This document shows, piece after piece, positions 62,292-64,000 of a stretch of DNA of 64,000 bases. Position 1 is the first letter of the stretch, and each line of letters starts with the position of its first letter. The stretch is from DASCQC01 sp036012865. GTDB taxonomy: Bacteria; Pseudomonadota; Gammaproteobacteria; Comchoanobacterales; Comchoanobacteraceae. The stretch spans positions 1 to 64,000 of the forward strand of contig DASCQC010000026.1 of assembly GCA_036012865.1 (NCBI GenBank), written 5' to 3'. Position numbers and translations under genes: made by a program. The notes beneath the pieces were generated by a model. That model was not told the origin of the DNA. It worked only from the letters and a program-made list of their open reading frames with translations, and made no database searches.

Positions 62292-64000
62292 TTAATTGGC
62301 TTCATTATCAACCTCAGGAAGGTCTTCGTCAGCGGTTATATATTCTTGCTTGATGGGTTCTATTTGAGCCAATACCTCGCCAGAATTAAGCCTCATCAAG
62401 CGGACACCTTGTGTGCTTCTACCCAACAAACTAATCTCTGCTGCATGGATTCTTACCAAGGTTCCTTTGTTGGAGATCAAAAACAACTCATCACTTTCTT
62501 CTATCACTGCTGCAGCTGTTAACAACCCTACCTTGTCATTGGTAATCATTGCGGTGATACCTTGACCACCTCTGCCTGTCTTACGGTATTGTGATAACTG
62601 CGTTCTTTTTCCATACCCATTTTTTGATGCGGTTAGAATGGTCCCTTCACCACTCGTTATAATAGCGGAAATAAGCTTTTGATCATCTTTAAGCCTCATT
62701 CCAATGACTCCTCTGGCAGTTCGTCCCATAGATCTGACCAACTCTTCCTCGAACCTAATAACCTTACCCGCTGTAGAGAACAAAAAGACATTATCACTAC
62801 GCCGAATGATCTGAGCGGATAATAAAGCATCACCCTCATCTAATTCAATCGCATTAATCCCTGTTGATCTTGGTCTAGAATAATGGCTTAACGAAGACTT
62901 TTTGACAATACCATTAACGGTAGCAAAAAACAGGTATTTATCTTCATCAAAATTATTAATGGGCAGTATCGCTGCTAACTCTTCTCCTTCTGCAAAATTC
63001 AAAAAGTTAACAATGGGCCTTCCTTTAGATTGACGTGACACCATAGGAAGTTGATGAACTTGTAGCCAATAAACTCGACCAAAATTGGTAAAACATAAAA
63101 GTGTATCGTGTAACTTTGTTGTCATAATAAACTTCACTCGATCAGTCTCTTTTAACTGACCTGAAGCCTTACCTTTACCCCCACGATGCTGGGCTTGATA
63201 CGTATCTAGCATTTGGGTCTTGATATAACTTTCTTGAGTGACAATAACCGTCACAGGGTCATTAGGGATTAAATCAAGATCATCTAGGTTTTCGTAATCA
63301 GTTTGAATATCTGTTTTTCTATCATCAGAAAAGTTATTTTTAATCTCTAGCAACTCTTGCTGTATAACTTCCATCAACCTTACATAATTATTGATAATCT
63401 CAAGAAGCTCATAAATTAATTTAATAACAGCCTGGTACTCATCAAGTACTTTATCACGCTCCAACCCAGTTAATCGATGTAACTTAAGGTCAAGAATAGC
63501 CTGTGCCTGTAGACTTGACAACCGATAAAAACCACCCTCAACAGGCCCAAAAGTTTCTTCTACTTCTGCAGGCTTTGCATCAGCTGCATCTTCATAAGGG
63601 AGATTGAAAGTTTGCATTGACCAATCTTTACTGATCAAGGCTTCTTTAGCCGCCTGAGGATTCGCAGAACCTTTAATGATTTTTATAATTTCATCGATAT
63701 TAGCAATGGCTACAGCCAACCCCTCTAAGATATGGGCTCGAGTTCTTGCTTTAGCCAACTCGTATAAAGTTCTTCTTCTAACCACTTCTCTTCGATGCTT
63801 AATAAAGCACTCTATGAATTCCTTAAGGTTATGGCATTTAGGTATATTGCCCTGCAAAGCAACCATGTTAATACCAAAAACAGTCTGCAACTGAGTAAGC
63901 ATATATAAACGATTCAATAGAACTTCAGCATTTTCACCTCGTTTAACCTCGATGACCATTCTCATACCGTTTCTATCTGACTCGTCCCTTAAACCAGTAA
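62292..64000 (-). CDS. gyrA: DNA gyrase subunit A (5' part beyond window)
   Basis: The C-terminal 569 or so residues of GyrA; the N-terminal domain with the active-site tyrosine is off the right edge. Present are the TGLRDESDRNGMRMVIEVKRG segment, the coiled-coil tower (LVxAIANIDE region), and the C-terminal beta-pinwheel with the GyrA box QHRGGKG (E. coli QRRGGKG). The box is the mark of gyrase, not topoisomerase IV. serC follows eight bases after the stop. Confidence 0.97.
   Translation of the reverse strand, partial: TGLRDESDRNGMRMVIEVKRGENAEVLLNRLYMLTQLQTVFGINMVALQGNIPKCHNLKEFIECFIKHRREVVRRRTLYELAKARTRAHILEGLAVAIANIDEIIKIIKGSANPQAAKEALISKDWSMQTFNLPYEDAADAKPAEVEETFGPVEGGFYRLSSLQAQAILDLKLHRLTGLERDKVLDEYQAVIKLIYELLEIINNYVRLMEVIQQELLEIKNNFSDDRKTDIQTDYENLDDLDLIPNDPVTVIVTQESYIKTQMLDTYQAQHRGGKGKASGQLKETDRVKFIMTTKLHDTLLCFTNFGRVYWLQVHQLPMVSRQSKGRPIVNFLNFAEGEELAAILPINNFDEDKYLFFATVNGIVKKSSLSHYSRPRSTGINAIELDEGDALLSAQIIRRSDNVFLFSTAGKVIRFEEELVRSMGRTARGVIGMRLKDDQKLISAIITSGEGTILTASKNGYGKRTQLSQYRKTGRGGQGITAMITNDKVGLLTAAAVIEESDELFLISNKGTLVRIHAAEISLLGRSTQGVRLMRLNSGEVLAQIEPIKQEYITADEDLPEVDNEAN

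Overview
The window is AT-rich, gene-dense and uses the standard bacterial code. Its core genes are gammaproteobacterial in content and order: miaA-hfq-hflX-hflKC, rpsU-dnaG-rpoD, yajC-secD-secF, suhB-trmJ-cysteine desulfurase, mreBC divergent from gatCAB, miaB-phoH-ybeY-corC-lnt-leuS, ftsK-lolA/trxB, and gyrA-serC-cmk-rpsA. Between these blocks sit large proteins of no core family (a lipase-like protein and two ankyrin-type proteins, one of 1412 residues). That mix suggests a host-associated, probably intracellular, Legionella/Coxiella-like gammaproteobacterium. This placement is inference; there is no rRNA here to test it.

Layout. 1-11836 (minus): an unfinished membrane protein behind a promoter with a near-perfect Fur box, then hflC, hflK, a lipase-like gene wedged between hflK and hflX, then hflX, hfq, miaA, and nrdB-nrdA, which ends in a clear terminator. 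12029-24031 (plus): rpsU-dnaG-rpoD, a site-2 protease (RseP type) with a complete glutaredoxin domain inside its second PDZ domain, a half-size FUSC-like membrane protein, tRNA-Leu(CAA), yajC-secD-secF, suhB, trmJ and a cysteine desulfurase. 23987-27818: a small membrane protein, ndk, rlmN, and mreC/mreB on the minus strand. 27864-42043 (plus): gatCAB, an MFS transporter, miaB, an ankyrin-like membrane protein, phoH-ybeY-corC-lnt-leuS and an lptE candidate. 42040-50203: SDR, Bax-inhibitor-1 protein, lolA, ftsK, trxB, an alpha/beta hydrolase and fhs. 50403-53399: a decayed gene copy, its intact paralogue, and lexA-dinB. 53576-57814: the giant ankyrin protein. 57982-64000 (minus): gpsA, rpsA, cmk, serC and the 3' part of gyrA.

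Most notable: (1) the glutaredoxin domain (CPYC) inserted into a beta hairpin of the RseP PDZ-C domain, joining a thiol-redox module to an intramembrane protease; (2) the giant ankyrin protein ends in C-I-L-S, a canonical CaaX prenylation signal, expected of an effector lipidated in a eukaryotic host; (3) the lipase-like gene inside the hfl operon carries a run of nine G just after its GHSLGG nucleophile elbow, a candidate phase-variable switch; (4) a degenerate copy lies beside a lineage-specific 159-residue protein; (5) a Fur-type promoter drives the membrane protein at the left edge.

How the genes work together: the core set covers membrane quality control and secretion (HflKC, SecDF-YajC, RseP, LolA, Lnt, LptE candidate), translation and tRNA modification (GatCAB, LeuS, MiaA, MiaB, TrmJ, RlmN, S1, S21), replication and repair (DnaG, GyrA, FtsK, LexA, DinB, NrdAB), cell shape (MreBC) and thiol redox (TrxB, the glutaredoxin insert). 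Function calls rest on reading motifs by eye; no database search was run.
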